Assembly (NCBI GenBank): GCA_963556495.2
Contig: OY747710.1
Span: forward strand, 23,625,500-23,689,499
Origin: Valencia hispanica
Taxonomy: Eukaryota > Chordata > Actinopteri > Cyprinodontiformes > Valenciidae
Length of the DNA: 64,000 nt
Direction of reading: 5' to 3'
Below are positions 18,945-29,900 of the stretch, piece after piece (within the stretch, counting starts at the first letter, position 1; each line of letters starts with the position of its first letter). Below the pieces are notes generated by a model. The model did no database searches. It worked only from the letters and a program-made list of their open reading frames with translations, and had not been told where the DNA came from. Made by a program: the position numbers and the translations under genes.

Positions 18945-19637
18945 ATCAAGTCGAGGGCGGAGCCCGCCTGCTGCACCTGCCAGGTGCAGCTTGTTAGACT
19001 CATCTCATGTGGAGGATTTAAGGAGCTGGCAGTCAGACCTTTGGTGCCAGAGTGTTAAAGCTGTCTAGTAAACCTCAAGTCCTCTGCGGTCCTTCCTGCG
19101 AGTTCTCCTCAAGAACTTTCTCCTGACCCTTTGTGTTGTTCTCCTCAAGGTGCTCAACCTTGCAAACCCCCGGTGATCCGTTTTCAGCTTCTCAGAAGCT
19201 CTGGTTATTTATCCACATCTGATACCTTCAAGCTCCAAGCTCCTCTGTGTTCCATCTCCGTGTTCTGCCTGCCCGCCCTCCTGTTCAAATTCCTCGCTCC
19301 CAGATTCAACCACCTCATCATCTCTGGATCTCCTTCTGGAAGTTCTCGCAGACATCCTGGACTCCTAGCGTTTCCTCCCTGGTGTCTGCTTGTCATCCAC
19401 CAAGTAAGCCTCATTTGAGTTCATTCTAACCATCATCCTACCTAAATACTCAGTCTCACCGCTGGATTCCTCTCTCTGCAATTTCTCTCATCTCTGTTCC
19501 ATCCACAGAGTTCCCGGCTCTCACATTCCTTCATCATCTCCTCATTTCCTTGTCAAAATAAAATTCTAAAACTTTTAAAACTGGTCTCCTAGTGGTGTTC
19601 GGCATGTGGGTCAAAAGACTAAACTCAAACATGACAT
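18945..19637 (+). repeat. Unclassified interspersed repeat, LTR- or retroposon-like
   Basis: The block differs from its AT-rich surroundings in being CT-rich. It begins near a 9-bp stem with a 3-base loop at 18970-18990 (GCTGCACCT/AGGTGCAGC). It contains GGATTTAAGGAGCTGGCAG, a segment I associate with fish repeats, and ends with AAAATAAAATTC and GTGGGTCAAAAG before CATGACA. This order (TATA-like, polyadenylation-like, terminal TGACA) resembles an LTR with leader. No domain is encoded. Confidence 0.35.
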
Positions 19638-19639
19638 CA

Positions 19640-19945
19640 TCAGCTTATTCCTTTGGATAAAAAATTATATAGATCATTAAATCCCTTTCATTATTTTCCT
19701 AATTCTGTTTTTTTGTCTTCCAAAATTCCACTTCAATTTTTTTCTGAATGACACTTTTTCCATTCTGACCATATTTATTACAAGTGTATAGTTATGTAGT
19801 GAATGAAAATAATTTAAGAAAACAATAGCCAAAGAGACCCACATTTACTTTCACAAATATTTTTACAAATAACTGTGCTAGGGCTCTAGCATTTCCTTGT
19901 CATTCTTAAAGAACTAAAACATCATGTGCAAAACAAAGAATCTCA
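19640..19945. other. Non-coding stretch, nothing recognised
   Basis: AT-rich sequence between the unclassified repeat and the Rex3-like LINE. Nothing further is supported. Confidence 0.5.
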
Positions 19946-19954
19946 TATTTTTCA

Positions 19955-20898
19955 TCCATCCATCCATCCATCCATTTTCTTCCGCTTATCCGGGGTCGGG
20001 TCGCGGGGGCAGCAGCCTTAGCAAAGAGACCCAGACTTCCGTCTCCCCAGCCACTTGTTCCAGCTCCTCGGGAGGAACCCCAAGGCGCTCCCAGGCCAGC
20101 CGAGAAACATAGTCCCTCCAGCGTGTCCTGGGGCTTCCCCTGGGCCTCCTCCCGGTGAGACGTGCCTGAAACACCTCACCAGGGAGGCGTCCAGGAGGCA
20201 TCCTGAGCAGATGCCCGAGCCACCTCAACTGACTCCTCTCGATGTGGAGAAGCAGCGGCTCTACTCTGAGCCCCCTCCGGATGACTGAGCTTCTCACCCT
20301 ATCTCTAAGGGAGAGCCCAGACACTCTGCGGAGGAAACTCATTTCAGCCGCTCGTATCCGTGATCTCGTTCTTTCGGTCGCCACCCAGAGTTCGTGACCA
20401 TAGATGAGGGTAGGAACGTAGATCGACCGGTAAATCGAGAGCTTCGCCTTTTGGCTCAGCTCTCTCTTCACCACGACAGACCGGTAGAGCGCCCGCATAA
20501 CTGCAGATGCCCCACCAATCCGTCTATCGATCTCCCGCTCCATTTTTCCCTCATTCGTGAACAAGACCCCCAGATACTTAAACTCCTCCACTTGGGGAAG
20601 GACCCCATCCCCGACCCGGAGGAGGCACCCCACCCTTTTCCGGCTCAAGACCATGGCCTCGGATTTGGAGGTGCTGATTCTCATCCCAGCCGCTTCACAC
20701 TCGGCTGCGAACAGCTCCAGCGAAAGCTGTAGATCACGCTCCGATGAAGCCAACAGGACCACATCATCTGCAAAAAGCAGAGACCCGATCCTGAGGCCAC
20801 CAAAACGGATCCCCTCCATGCCTTGGCTGCGTCTAGAGATCCTGTCCATAAAAGTTAGGAACAGGATCGGTGACAAAGGGCAACCTTGGCGGAGAAAG
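19955..20898 (-). mobile_element. Rex3-like (RTE-clade) LINE, 5'-truncated, with 9-bp target-site duplication
   Basis: The element runs right to left. It ends in a very short 3' region after the stop codon, followed by a GGAT/GATG tract (19955-19978), a known trait of Rex3. The 9-mer TATTTTTCA flanks it exactly at 19946-19954 and 20899-20907, which fixes the insertion as 944 bp. The high GC content and open reading frame contrast with the surrounding DNA. Together these point to a fairly recent, 5'-truncated target-primed insertion. The clade label rests on memory of the Rex3 tail and reverse transcriptase; a related fish LINE is possible. Confidence 0.75.
19986..20897 (-). CDS. Reverse transcriptase C-terminal part of the Rex3-like LINE
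   Basis: A single open frame of about 300 codons begins at the 5' truncation (reading RQGCPLSPILF at its start) and ends at TAA. The FADDV catalytic box of the reverse transcriptase is intact about 35 residues after the nominal start at 20876. The thumb region follows with EFKYLGVLF and LIYGHELW. The C-terminal part contains RWLGHLLRMP and TRWRDYVSRLAWERLG, typical of this fish LINE. The endonuclease and the first reverse-transcriptase blocks are missing, so it cannot be autonomous. No internal stops are seen, consistent with youth. A second fragment of this LINE type is at 50344-50526. Confidence 0.8.
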   Translation of the reverse strand, partial: FLRQGCPLSPILFLTFMDRISRRSQGMEGIRFGGLRIGSLLFADDVVLLASSERDLQLSLELFAAECEAAGMRISTSKSEAMVLSRKRVGCLLRVGDGVLPQVEEFKYLGVLFTNEGKMEREIDRRIGGASAVMRALYRSVVVKRELSQKAKLSIYRSIYVPTLIYGHELWVATERTRSRIRAAEMSFLRRVSGLSLRDRVRSSVIRRGLRVEPLLLHIERSQLRWLGHLLRMPPGRLPGEVFQARLTGRRPRGSPRTRWRDYVSRLAWERLGVPPEELEQVAGETEVWVSLLRLLPPRPDPG

Positions 20899-20907
20899 TA
20901 TTTTTCA

Positions 20908-22737
20908 CATTTTATAAAAGAAAATCGCCCTTTAAAAATAAGTTAGTTGAACTCAGCATTAAAACATGTCTCATTAAGAGACTTGGAAACTGTAAATCCT
21001 CGTGCTCACTTCCATAATGATCAGGACCTGTGGCGTCTCTACATTTGGGGCCGGTGGATGTCGCTGTGGAGCTTTATGCACGGCATGCTTAAATTAATCA
21101 GTAGAACAGGATCATTCTTAATAGAGTAATATTATATAAAGACTGACTGAACATCTAAAATCACAGTGTACGCTCAGTAGACAGCCGAGGGGCACAAATG
21201 CCACGGCCCCAAGCTGAGATTCTGCTACCTCCTTTGATAGGCAGCAATGTGCCATCTGGCATGCAGTCTGCCAGAAATTTATTAAAACAAGAGATCCTGG
21301 AATCCCATAGACATATATAAAGAGCTCTTTATTATGTCAATGCCAGTGTCCCACCACAGCAGGAAGTGATGCGCCCCGTTTTGCCAAATGCAAAAGTTGG
21401 TTGTGCAGCATATCTCATAAAAATATCGGAATAGCACATGTCACGTTTACGTTCTATTGGATAGAAGTGTGCAAACATCTAATATCCTTACTAGCTACCA
21501 AGACAAAAAAAAGACAAAAAAAAGAACAAAGTAAATTTTTTGATGAAGTCTAAATTTAGCACGTTGCCTCTTGAGTGAAAATTTGAGATTAAATATTTGG
21601 GACGTCACTAGCCAGTGGATTTTAACATCGTTCAATGACCTTAAGAAATTATTATAGATTTAAAGGGGATTATATGAAGGATTATACAGTTATTGAAAAG
21701 TTTGCCCAGATGAAAGAAATGTGGTTTTTCCAAGAAGAACAACACTGGTAAGTGACCCTTAATTTGTGATTTCATGTCGGCTATAAAAAGGTTTCATCCT
21801 TCAATTACATTTACATAAAATGGTGTTTGTAGTTTGTAGATGTGTGCTATTTTATGTGGGGCATTAAATATTGAATAAATATTAAATTACATAAAATAGC
21901 AGTCAATAATATTGATCAAAGTCAGACTGTATGCATCACAGAAGAATTAGTTGCTGCTATTAGGTGTTGAGTTGCTGTGCCCCACCTAACTTATCATGCC
22001 AGAGACCCAAGTGATCAGGACTTTTGTTCATTTTTATTTATTTCCTCACTGTGTCCCAGACTCCACTGAAATACATGAGATGTCAGTGTTTTGTGTTTAG
22101 CTCTCATGTTGCTGAAGATCTTGCAGCCCGTGAGCTAACAGAACTTATAAAAGGGTTGTTCTACCGATTAATAAACATCGATAGCTCTGACCCTTGCGCT
22201 AAGCTTTAAGTGTTTTTTTTAATTTTATTTGGAGGACGTCTGTGTTTCAGTGAGTTTTTCGCCATGGCTTATCGGTTCATTCTGTCTGTGTGGAGGAGGG
22301 CCGAACCAACCCCCGCCTAACCAGGTAGCAACATGTATAGGAGCTTCAGCCGCCAAAACACTACAGGGACAGCGTTTTATTGTGTATTCCATTTTGTTTG
22401 TTAAGTTGTGTGACTCCGTCCACCTTTCGCACATTGCGAACTTTATAGAGCCCCGCTACTCCATCAGTCTGTACACCGTTGGTCTGTGTAGACTACTTCT
22501 GCTGCGTTGAACAGGCATCCCGTTGATTAGTTTGAGCATTACTGCCACCTAGTGACTAGAGGTTTGTTTATTGTTCAAGCATGAATAAAGACAAAAGTCC
22601 TCCTGCCTGGAATGTGGTGTTTACCCTATTTTTACATCATATAGATATATTTTGATGCTGTTATTTTGTTATTTTTTTAGCCTGCACCATATGACACTAC
22701 ATTTACTTTTGTGTTATTTAAAATTCTCATTAATGCA
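20908..22737. other. Non-coding stretch with candidate conserved block
   Basis: The interval 20990-21400 is non-repetitive, of mixed base composition, with AAATTAATCAG, TTTATTATGTCAATG and GTGCCATCTGGCATGC motifs; it looks like a conserved non-coding element but I cannot align it. The interval 22220-22600 is somewhat GC-richer and may belong to an old repeat. No gene is supported. Confidence 0.4.
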
Positions 22738-22744
22738 CAATGTC

Positions 22745-23020
22745 TGTCATGCTGCCCTGTTCACTCCCTCTCCTAATCATTGTCCTCACCTGTGTTTCCA
22801 ATAAACCACACCTGATCCTCCTTACCACCTGTGTTTATAACCCGTCCCTTCCCCTTACACTGCGCCGGATCATTATTGACGACTTCATGTTGCTGTCTTC
22901 CAGTGGTGTCTGCCTTGCTGTCCTCCCTCCGTTCATGCCTTCCTTCACCATTACCATCACCAGCATCACTGCAATAAATGTCCCTTGCACCTTCTACCGG
23001 CATCTGCTTTTGGGTCCATG
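22745..23020 (+). repeat. LTR-like fragment related in layout to 16772-17058
   Basis: It opens TGTCATGCTGCCCTG, runs through CCTAATCATTGTCC, CACCTGTGTTT and a TTTATAACCCG segment, then AATAAATGTCCC and TGGGTCCATG. This is the same order of parts (start, CACCTGTG block, TATA-like, AATAAA, TGGGTCC) as the block at 16772 read on the other strand. The right boundary is unclear and no target duplication is seen. It could instead be the non-coding end of another retroelement. Confidence 0.35.
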
Positions 23021-23486
23021 CATCCATGAATTAGCAACAATTCGTTTCAGCTAATCTATGCCTTACAAAAATTGGTTATCGACAAAACTTTGATCAGCGC
23101 ATCTCTACTTTTTAAATATTCTTTACCAGAAGTGATGTAGTATACATGTACAACAGATAAGTACAATCTTTCTGGAGGCCTGAACCGTACTGAGCCTTCT
23201 GTTACAGGATTTTCCACAATGTCTATTGAAAACATCTGAAAGTCTCAACATTTTATGGTGTTGGATCAACTCTGGAAAAAATGTCTACCTGTAATTGTAT
23301 TACAAAAATAACACAAATATACGTGTTAAAAGTTTTTGACTTAGTGTAGCTTTTAGTCATGCCTTAAATGTAAATAATTTGTCACTTTATAAGACCTGCA
23401 TTATACTTAGCTTCTGAAGAGACAGAAAAAGATAATAAAAAATTCAACTAATTAAAGCAGTGCAAATGCATAAACGATAAAGCTTC
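23021..23486. other. Non-coding stretch, nothing recognised
   Basis: Nothing beyond ordinary AT-rich sequence is visible. Confidence 0.5.
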
Positions 23487-23730
<244 letters not shown>

Positions 23731-25689
23731 AAAGAAGAAAGCTTTTAATAAGCTTGATTATTCTTTTCTGTTTATTCATTCTTAGTCCAAATTGCCTCAA
23801 GGTGCTTCTTGTTCAAAAAGTAATTCTCCTCCACCGTATTTAATTGTTTTATTGTGTCATTACTTCATGTTGCCGAAGTATTAACGCACCGCTCATTCTA
23901 CTATGCCAATTAAATCGTAATGGCTCTACAAAGCAATACACGTTGTGATGCAACATACACAACGGAACAAACACTCTCCAGCACACACATAAACACACAC
24001 ATACATACTATTAAGCGTCGATGGTGCCGGCGAGTGATACGAGGCAATATTGCAGGCAAGCGATCTGATGAAGTGTGCAAAACAGTCATTAGAGGAGTTG
24101 TCATCCCAGTTCAGTTTACCACACACTTAACATCTTAACGAAGGAGTGGCATTGCTTTCACACAGAAGCTTATAATCACACAGAAATGATATGAGACTGT
24201 AAGGCACACACACACACAAACATGGCCTGTAACACCATTATACTCCAGATAGTCCTGCTCCTTTTTTCTCAACTTTTCCAGTTGTGGATTATCCTAAATC
24301 ATTCTAATCAAATTGCCACAAAAGCATCTATTACATATGCAAATCATATGATAATATCTGTGTGTTCACTTCCATATAGTTAATAATTCATATTACTCTA
24401 CTGTGAATGTGTCTCAGCACTTTGAATATGTTTCCCCACTATGAACCCCTGGTGAGAAATGTGAAAAAGCCGTTTTATGGACTTTCATAGAGGAAAAAGC
24501 TCAGGGAATAACACGGAATATGTAAAAAAAAATCAGAATAAAATCATAGTTTGCAGGTGTTAAGTCATTTAGACAATAATGATTTAGTATTTTGTGTTGT
24601 GTTAACTTGTTAGAAGCATTCACAGCACATAAAGAAATGCTTTCAATCTTGTGTCTCATTCTTCTGCAGGAGTTCAGCATATTTTATCAGATTTAGTGCA
24701 TGCAATGTCTGAGCCAAACTGTCGAGAATACAACGTTTGTGCCGTATGGTACGTATAAGTGCAAGCCAGCGATACAAAGTCTTAAATGTTTCTGGGAGGG
24801 TGCAGGAAAGTAATAAGATGAGTGGAGTGCGTTTGTCTGCCGAGAGAGGGATGATGGATAGTTGGGGGAGAGGCAGGTGAAGCTGAATATCTCCCAACAG
24901 GGCGGGTCATAAAGAAAGAGAACAGCCTCCTCCCCAACAACACAAGAGATCAAATAACCTCCAGTGCCTCTAGCAGAGGCACAAACACAACCGCATACAC
25001 ACGCACGCTTGCACGCAAGCATGCACACACACAGGCACAGATTTGTAAGCAGAAGAAGCAGCAACATAAGTGCCATGCACCAACATTCTGGTTTTGCTGT
25101 GTTTTGAAAAATCCATCAAACTCTTCAGCAGAAGGAGTAGAAATGTAAAAGCAATGACTCTTTGACACCCCCCCCAATCCCACCCCACTGTCTCCAGCAA
25201 AAACACATTTTCTCACACATGGAGCATGCTGCAAGATCCATCTACACAAACCCAGCAACTCTGCAAGTGTAGTGGAAGTGAAACCAGATTAAAGAGTAGT
25301 AGAGGAGGAGATCAAAATCCAAGTTAAGGAGATCAAACTAAACTCTGTAGATGTATGGAGCATCATTATTGGGATGGATGTTCAGGACCTAGAAAAAGAT
25401 TAAGACTCAATCATGTTGAAATCTGCTTTCACCATCTCACACTACACCTTAGCTCTACTAATATCTTCAAGTAGGCTGTGGTGTTTAAAAATGCTCAGAT
25501 GGTACCAAGGGTTTCAAAGTATGCAAGGAAAATACCCTCCCGACCATTACACCACCAGAACTCTGAACCGCTGATATAAGACAGGAAGGATCCATGCTTT
25601 CACGATCTTTCCACTAAACCCTGACCCCCACCATCTGAATGTTGCAGCTGAAATTGCGACTCATTGAAACAGGCAACATTTTCCAATAT
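23731..25689. other. Non-coding stretch, no gene seen
   Basis: Contains scattered CA runs (24208-24225, 24985-25040) and no recognisable element or exon. Confidence 0.5.
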
Positions 25690-26015
25690 CGTATGCCCCT
25701 GTTTCCCCCAGCAGTGTTATGAACTCGCTGGAAGCCATGCGTCACCATTTTCTGTGACATCACTTCACACGCACACCGCCAGGCCAATCAGTGACTACCA
25801 CTACGTAGGTAGGAATAAGAGTGACATCACTTTACCGGACCAATCAGTCCATAGATGGGCGTATTCGGTCACCTCGGCCCGCTTCGGACTGAGCCAAGGT
25901 AGTCCGAAAAAAGGGGTTGGCTCGGCCCAGACAAAGTTAGTGGAAACGCACTTAATAGGGGCGGACCCCACCTCATCTGGGCTGAGCTGAACCCTAGCGG
26001 AAAAGGGTTTCACTA
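25690..26015. mobile_element. MITE-like GC-richer block
   Basis: The block contains TAGTGGAAACGCAC, GGGTTGGCTCGGCCCAG and CCAATCAGTGAC/CCAATCAGTCCAT segments of the sort found in fish miniature DNA transposons, and it is more CpG-rich than its surroundings. It abuts an L2 tail at 26018. I could not define clean terminal inverted repeats, so class and limits are uncertain. Confidence 0.35.
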
Positions 26016-26017
26016 TG

Positions 26018-26052
26018 CCTTGAGATGACATGTGTTGTGAAATTACGCTATA
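26018..26052 (+). repeat. L2-type tail fragment
   Basis: The sequence GCCTTGAGATGACATG followed by TTGTGAAATTACGCTATA matches the tail at 26588-26625 and the inverted copy at 37520-37565. It is isolated from any element body. Confidence 0.6.
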
Positions 26053-26267
26053 GGGTTCCAGACGGGCCACAGATTGTGTATTCAGATGCAGTATTCAGCA
26101 TACATTGGTTGTACCAAGAAGATATTCCAGCTACTGTTGCCTCCTCATCTTGAAACAGTCTGCTTATTCTCCTTTTTGTCTGAATCTCCAATTACATCAC
26201 ATTTCTTTAACATAGAAAGTACTCTCACATCAGTTCTTTTTGTGTCTCTGCTCTGTCTTCTCAAACC

Positions 26268-26635
26268 CCCAGTCGGTCATGGCAAATGGCCGCTCGTACT
26301 GAGCCAGGTTCTGTTGGAGGTTTCTTCCTGTTAAAGGGGAGTGTTTCCTCTCCACTCTCAGCACATGCTTGATCAGTATGAGGGGCTGCTGTGAAGGCAA
26401 CAACACAGCACAGAGTGTCTACCATCGCTACATGTTCGTTCAGGGGGAGTGAATGCTGCAGGTTAATGGCTCAATGTAAAATGCTGGGTTTCCTTAGATA
26501 GAAAACCTTTAAAATGATAAGAATAATGAACTGAGGCATTAATTGGAAGGTATGTACAATTGAATTGAAATTACCTTTCTTATAAATTGCCTTGAGATGA
26601 CGTGTTGTGAAATGACGCTATCAATAAATAAAACT
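26268..26635 (+). mobile_element. L2-type LINE 3' end
   Basis: Order seen: GGTTTCTTCCTGTTAAA, a GGGGAGTGTTTCC block, a GATCAGTATGAGGGGCTG block, and the terminal GCCTTGAGATGACG...CGCTATCAATAAATAAA. This is the well-known 3' untranslated end of fish L2 LINEs. The interval 26085-26267 may be more of the same copy but is too decayed to read. The nested copy at 37500-37746 is the same family on the opposite strand. Confidence 0.75.
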
Positions 26636-26640
26636 ACTTT

Positions 26641-27202
26641 GAATCGACACAAGGCATTCATCCACACAACTGCCGCTCAATGGATATTTTCTCTCTTTTG
26701 GACTGCTTTCTGCAAACCTGAGAAATGGTTTTGTGTGAAAATCCCAGTAGATCAGCAGGTTTCGAATTATTCACAACAGTCTATGTGACATCAACCCACA
26801 TGGACATGTTGCTGCATCCAAACTCTAGATCATAACAAAAACTGTAAAGTTCCAGAAGCAGTTATGTAAAGGGGTGCCACTAGACCCTAGATAAGTGGAG
26901 ATGCCCTTCTCTGTCTGGCAGTCAATCCAGTGAATCACTTTGGGTTTAGCAGCTGCTTGGAGAATGGTACTTGCTTGACTGCACTGTGCCAAATGTGGAG
27001 TTTGGTGGAGGTGGTATTGTGATGTTTTGTTTTAAATTGGTTGCCCTTGACTCCTTAGTGCCAGTTAAATAAATTGTTTATACTGCAGATAAAACAAAAC
27101 AGTTCCTGCTTTCAACTATGTGGGAACAGTTTTGGAATAGCCCCTTCTAGTTCCATGAATATGTAGATGAGCTATATAGATGAGGAGATTCTGACTGGTT
27201 TC
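26641..27202. other. Non-coding stretch, nothing recognised
   Basis: No gene or clear repeat. It may include old flanking repeat sequence. Confidence 0.4.
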
Positions 27203-27233
27203 AAATTTAATTCAATTCAAATTCAAAAATACT

Positions 27234-27930
27234 TTATTGATCCCAGAGGGAAATTAAGTGTTGGTATAGCTCATATAATGAATTCTTTAAGGAGTTGTTG
27301 TAGATGATGATGGCTGTGGGCAGGAAGGATTTCCTGTAGCGGTCTGTATTGCAGCGAAACTGAAGAAGCCTCCGACTGAAGACACTCTGTTGTTGTATGA
27401 CTGTCTCATGAAGAGGATGCTCAGGGTTGTCCATAATTTTTTTGATTTTATGAAGAATTCTTCTTTGCATTATCATCTCCAGATTTTCCACAGTTGTCCC
27501 AAGAACAGAATCAGCCTTCTTTATCAGGTTGTTTAGCCTTTTTAAATCCCTGGCTCTGATGCTGCTACCCCAACAGATGACGGCTGAAGAGATTACACTC
27601 TCCACAACAGACTTGTAGAAGATCTCCATCATCTTGCTGCAAACCTTGAAGGACCTAAGCTTCCTCAAGAAGTACAGTCTGCTCTGTCCCTTCTTGTAGA
27701 CGGCTTCACTGTTCAGTCTCCAGTCTAGTCTGTTGTCAAGGTGACCTCCGAGGTATTTATACTCCTCAACCACCTCCACTTCTTCTCCCATGATGGAAAC
27801 AGTGTTTGACTTATCCCTGTTTCTTCTGAAATCTACAATCATCTCCTTTGTTTTGTTCACATTCAAAGTAAGATGATTGTTTCCACACCATGTCACAAAG
27901 CGGTCCACCAGTTCTCTGTATTCAGCTTCT
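27234..27930 (-). pseudogene. Rex1-like reverse transcriptase, C-terminal part
   Basis: After the deletion the protein resumes in another frame at QEAEYRELVDRFVTWC, then NHLTLNVNKTKEMIVDFRR and EYKYLGGHLDNRLDW, and reaches a normal C-terminus close to the tail. It is open over about 230 codons, so most damage to this LINE comes from deletions, not from point decay. Confidence 0.85.
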
Positions 27931-28696
27931 TGTCTGATTTGTACTGGAAGTCTGAGGTGTACAGAGTGAAAAGGAATGGTGAGAGTACGGTCCCCTGTGG
28001 TGCTCCTGTGCTGCTGACCACCTGGTTTGACACACAATTCTTCAATTTCACAAACTGTGGTCTGTTTATTAAGTAGTCATTGATCCAGGCGATTGTTGAG
28101 GGCTCCACCTGTGTCTTCAGGAGTTTCTGACAAAGCAAATCAGGCTGAATTGTGTTAAATGCACTGGAGAAATCAAAGAACATGATCCTCACAGTGCTGC
28201 CTGCTTTGTCCAGATGACAGTGGGTTGGTTGAAGTAGGTGGATGATGGCATCTTCAACTCCAACTCCACAGCGATAAGCAAACTGCAGTGGGTCCTGATA
28301 CGTTCTTGTTTGCTTACTCAGGGGTGCCAACAGAAGTCTCTCCAGGACCTTCATGATGTGGGATGTCAGGGCAACGGGTCTATAGTCATTGATGACTGAT
28401 GGGTGAGTTCTTTTGGGTACTGGAACAAGGCAGGATGTCTTCCCCAACACTGGAACCTTCTCCTGAGTTAGGCTAAGGTTGAAGATGTGCTGCAGAATCC
28501 CACAGAGCTGCTCAGCACAGGCCTTCAGGACTCTGGGGCTGACACCATCTGGACCTGCAGCCCTGTTCCGGTTCAGTTTCTCCAGCTGCCTCTTCACCTG
28601 ACTTTTGGAGACAGACAAGTGGGAGGGGGAGGCAAAAGGGGTAGCAGCATTTCCTGACTTGGTTGAAGTCAAACTTGCGGAATTAGAAGAGTCCAT
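27931..28696 (-). pseudogene. Rex1-like reverse transcriptase, fingers and palm
   Basis: Motifs in order: NRAAGPDGVSPRVLK, NDYRPVALTS, FFDFSSAFNTI with the first catalytic Asp, and STGAPQGTVLSPFLF. The frame reaches LYTSDFQYKSD and then shifts, because sequence is missing at 27930/27931. The expected next block, carrying the paired catalytic aspartates, is absent, so the polymerase is dead. Confidence 0.85.
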
Positions 28697-28726
28697 GGCT
28701 GAGGTGAAGGATAAAACATCCGAGGT

Positions 28727-29221
28727 CTAACAGGAAAGCTGTTGATCAGAGGAGAGTGGGATGTCTGTTTGGCTGGGAAAAGGAGAGGGGGATGCTGAGC
28801 TAGTTCCTGAACTTAACCTGTTGAAGAATATGTTCAGTTCATTGGCTCTGTCCAGACTTCCATCTATCCAATCCTTCCTGTGCTTAAAACCTGTGATCTT
28901 TCTCATTCCTAACCCGACATCTCTGATATTGTTCCTCTGTAGTTTGTTCTCCAGCTTCTTCCTGTATGCCTCCTTGCTGTCTCTGATCTTGACCTTAAGT
29001 TGCTTCTGTATACTCCTCAGTAATTCCCTGTATCCCTCCCTGAAGGCTCTTTTTTTCTTGTTTAGCAGTTCCTTCAGGTCACTGGTGATCCAGGGTTTGT
29101 TATTAGGGAAGCATCTCACTGTTCTGGTGGGGATGATGTTGTCCACACAGAAGTTTATATAGTCAGTCACACACTCAATCATGGCATTGATGTCCTCTCC
29201 ATGTGCTTGGCAAAGAGTCAT
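28727..29221 (-). pseudogene. Rex1-like linker between endonuclease and reverse transcriptase
   Basis: This continues the same protein after one nonsense change: DYINFCVDNIIPTR, then KPWITSDLKELL and KDSKEAYRKKLE-like text. KPWIT with a following basic helix is typical of the region between the endonuclease and polymerase of CR1-group LINEs. It ends at a stop at about 28725, again probably a point change, because the next frame resumes at once. Confidence 0.8.
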
Positions 29222-29872
29222 CTAGTCTGTGGTTGCAAAACAACCCTGCAGGGCTTCTTCAGCTTCCTGTGACCATTTTCTCACAGTTCGTTTTGTCACA
29301 GGTTGCCTCTGAACAAGTGGTTTATATTCTGAACAGAGAAAAACAAGATTGTGATCTGATTGTACCAGAGGAGGTCTTGGTTTGGAGATGTATGAATCCT
29401 TTACATTTGCATAAAACACCTGTTTTCTCTTGTAGAGCAGCTGACATCTGTTGTTGACAACCACTGCTACTCCACCTCCTTTTCTTTTTCTGCTCGTCTT
29501 CAGATCTCTGTCTGCTCGTACAGTCAGGAAGCCTGGCAGAGAGACGTTGGAGTCGGGGATATGATCCAGCAGCCACGTCTCAGTGAAACACATGACACTG
29601 CATTCACGGTACTCTGGCTGAGTCCTTGTAAGGGCTTGGAGTTCATCCATCTTGTTAGCCAGTGATCTTACGTTGCCCATTATGATCGATGGAAGAGATG
29701 GCTTGAACTTCCTCTTTCTCTGTCTCCTTTTTGCTCCTGCTCTGCATCCACGTCTCCTCCTTATCAACTCATCAGGGATTTGTGGCTTCAGTTGAGGTAT
29801 TATTTCAGCTTTTGCAATGTTAATCAACTGCTCCCGGCTGTAAACCACATTGTTGCCATGGTTACGCATCAT
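29222..29872 (-). pseudogene. Rex1-like endonuclease region (internally deleted)
   Basis: The frame opens with ATGATG and shows the start of an exonuclease/endonuclease fold: GNVRSLANKMDEL and then CFTETWL, where Glu is a metal-binding catalytic residue. After GGGVAVVVNN the text jumps to FYANVKDSYI and then SDHNLV, which is the C-terminal Asp-His motif. The central part of the domain, roughly one hundred residues including the GDFN-type motif, is missing. The frame ends at TAG where a tryptophan codon is expected. Confidence 0.8.
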
Positions 29873-29900
29873 AACAAATTGTCAAAAAGGGAAAAAATTA

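Larger units (their letters stand above)
27203..29900 (-). mobile_element. Rex1-like (CR1-group) LINE, near full length but decayed
   Basis: Read on the minus strand it has, in order, an AP-endonuclease start, a linker, a reverse transcriptase and a C-terminal domain. It ends with the typical Rex1 tail TCAATAAAGTATTTTTG followed by an AATTTGAATTGAATT run at 27203-27235. The reading frame is broken by an endonuclease deletion near 29420, stop codons at about 29221 and 28725, and a deletion at 27930 that removes the catalytic box. It cannot mobilise itself. The 5' boundary is uncertain. Confidence 0.85.

Noticed and set aside
20055..20946. Plus-strand frames of 77-129 codons over the LINE
   Set aside because: They are antisense shadows of the reverse transcriptase on the minus strand, favoured by its high GC content.
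28761..29162. 133-codon plus-strand frame over Rex1
   Set aside because: Antisense shadow of the Rex1 linker coding region.
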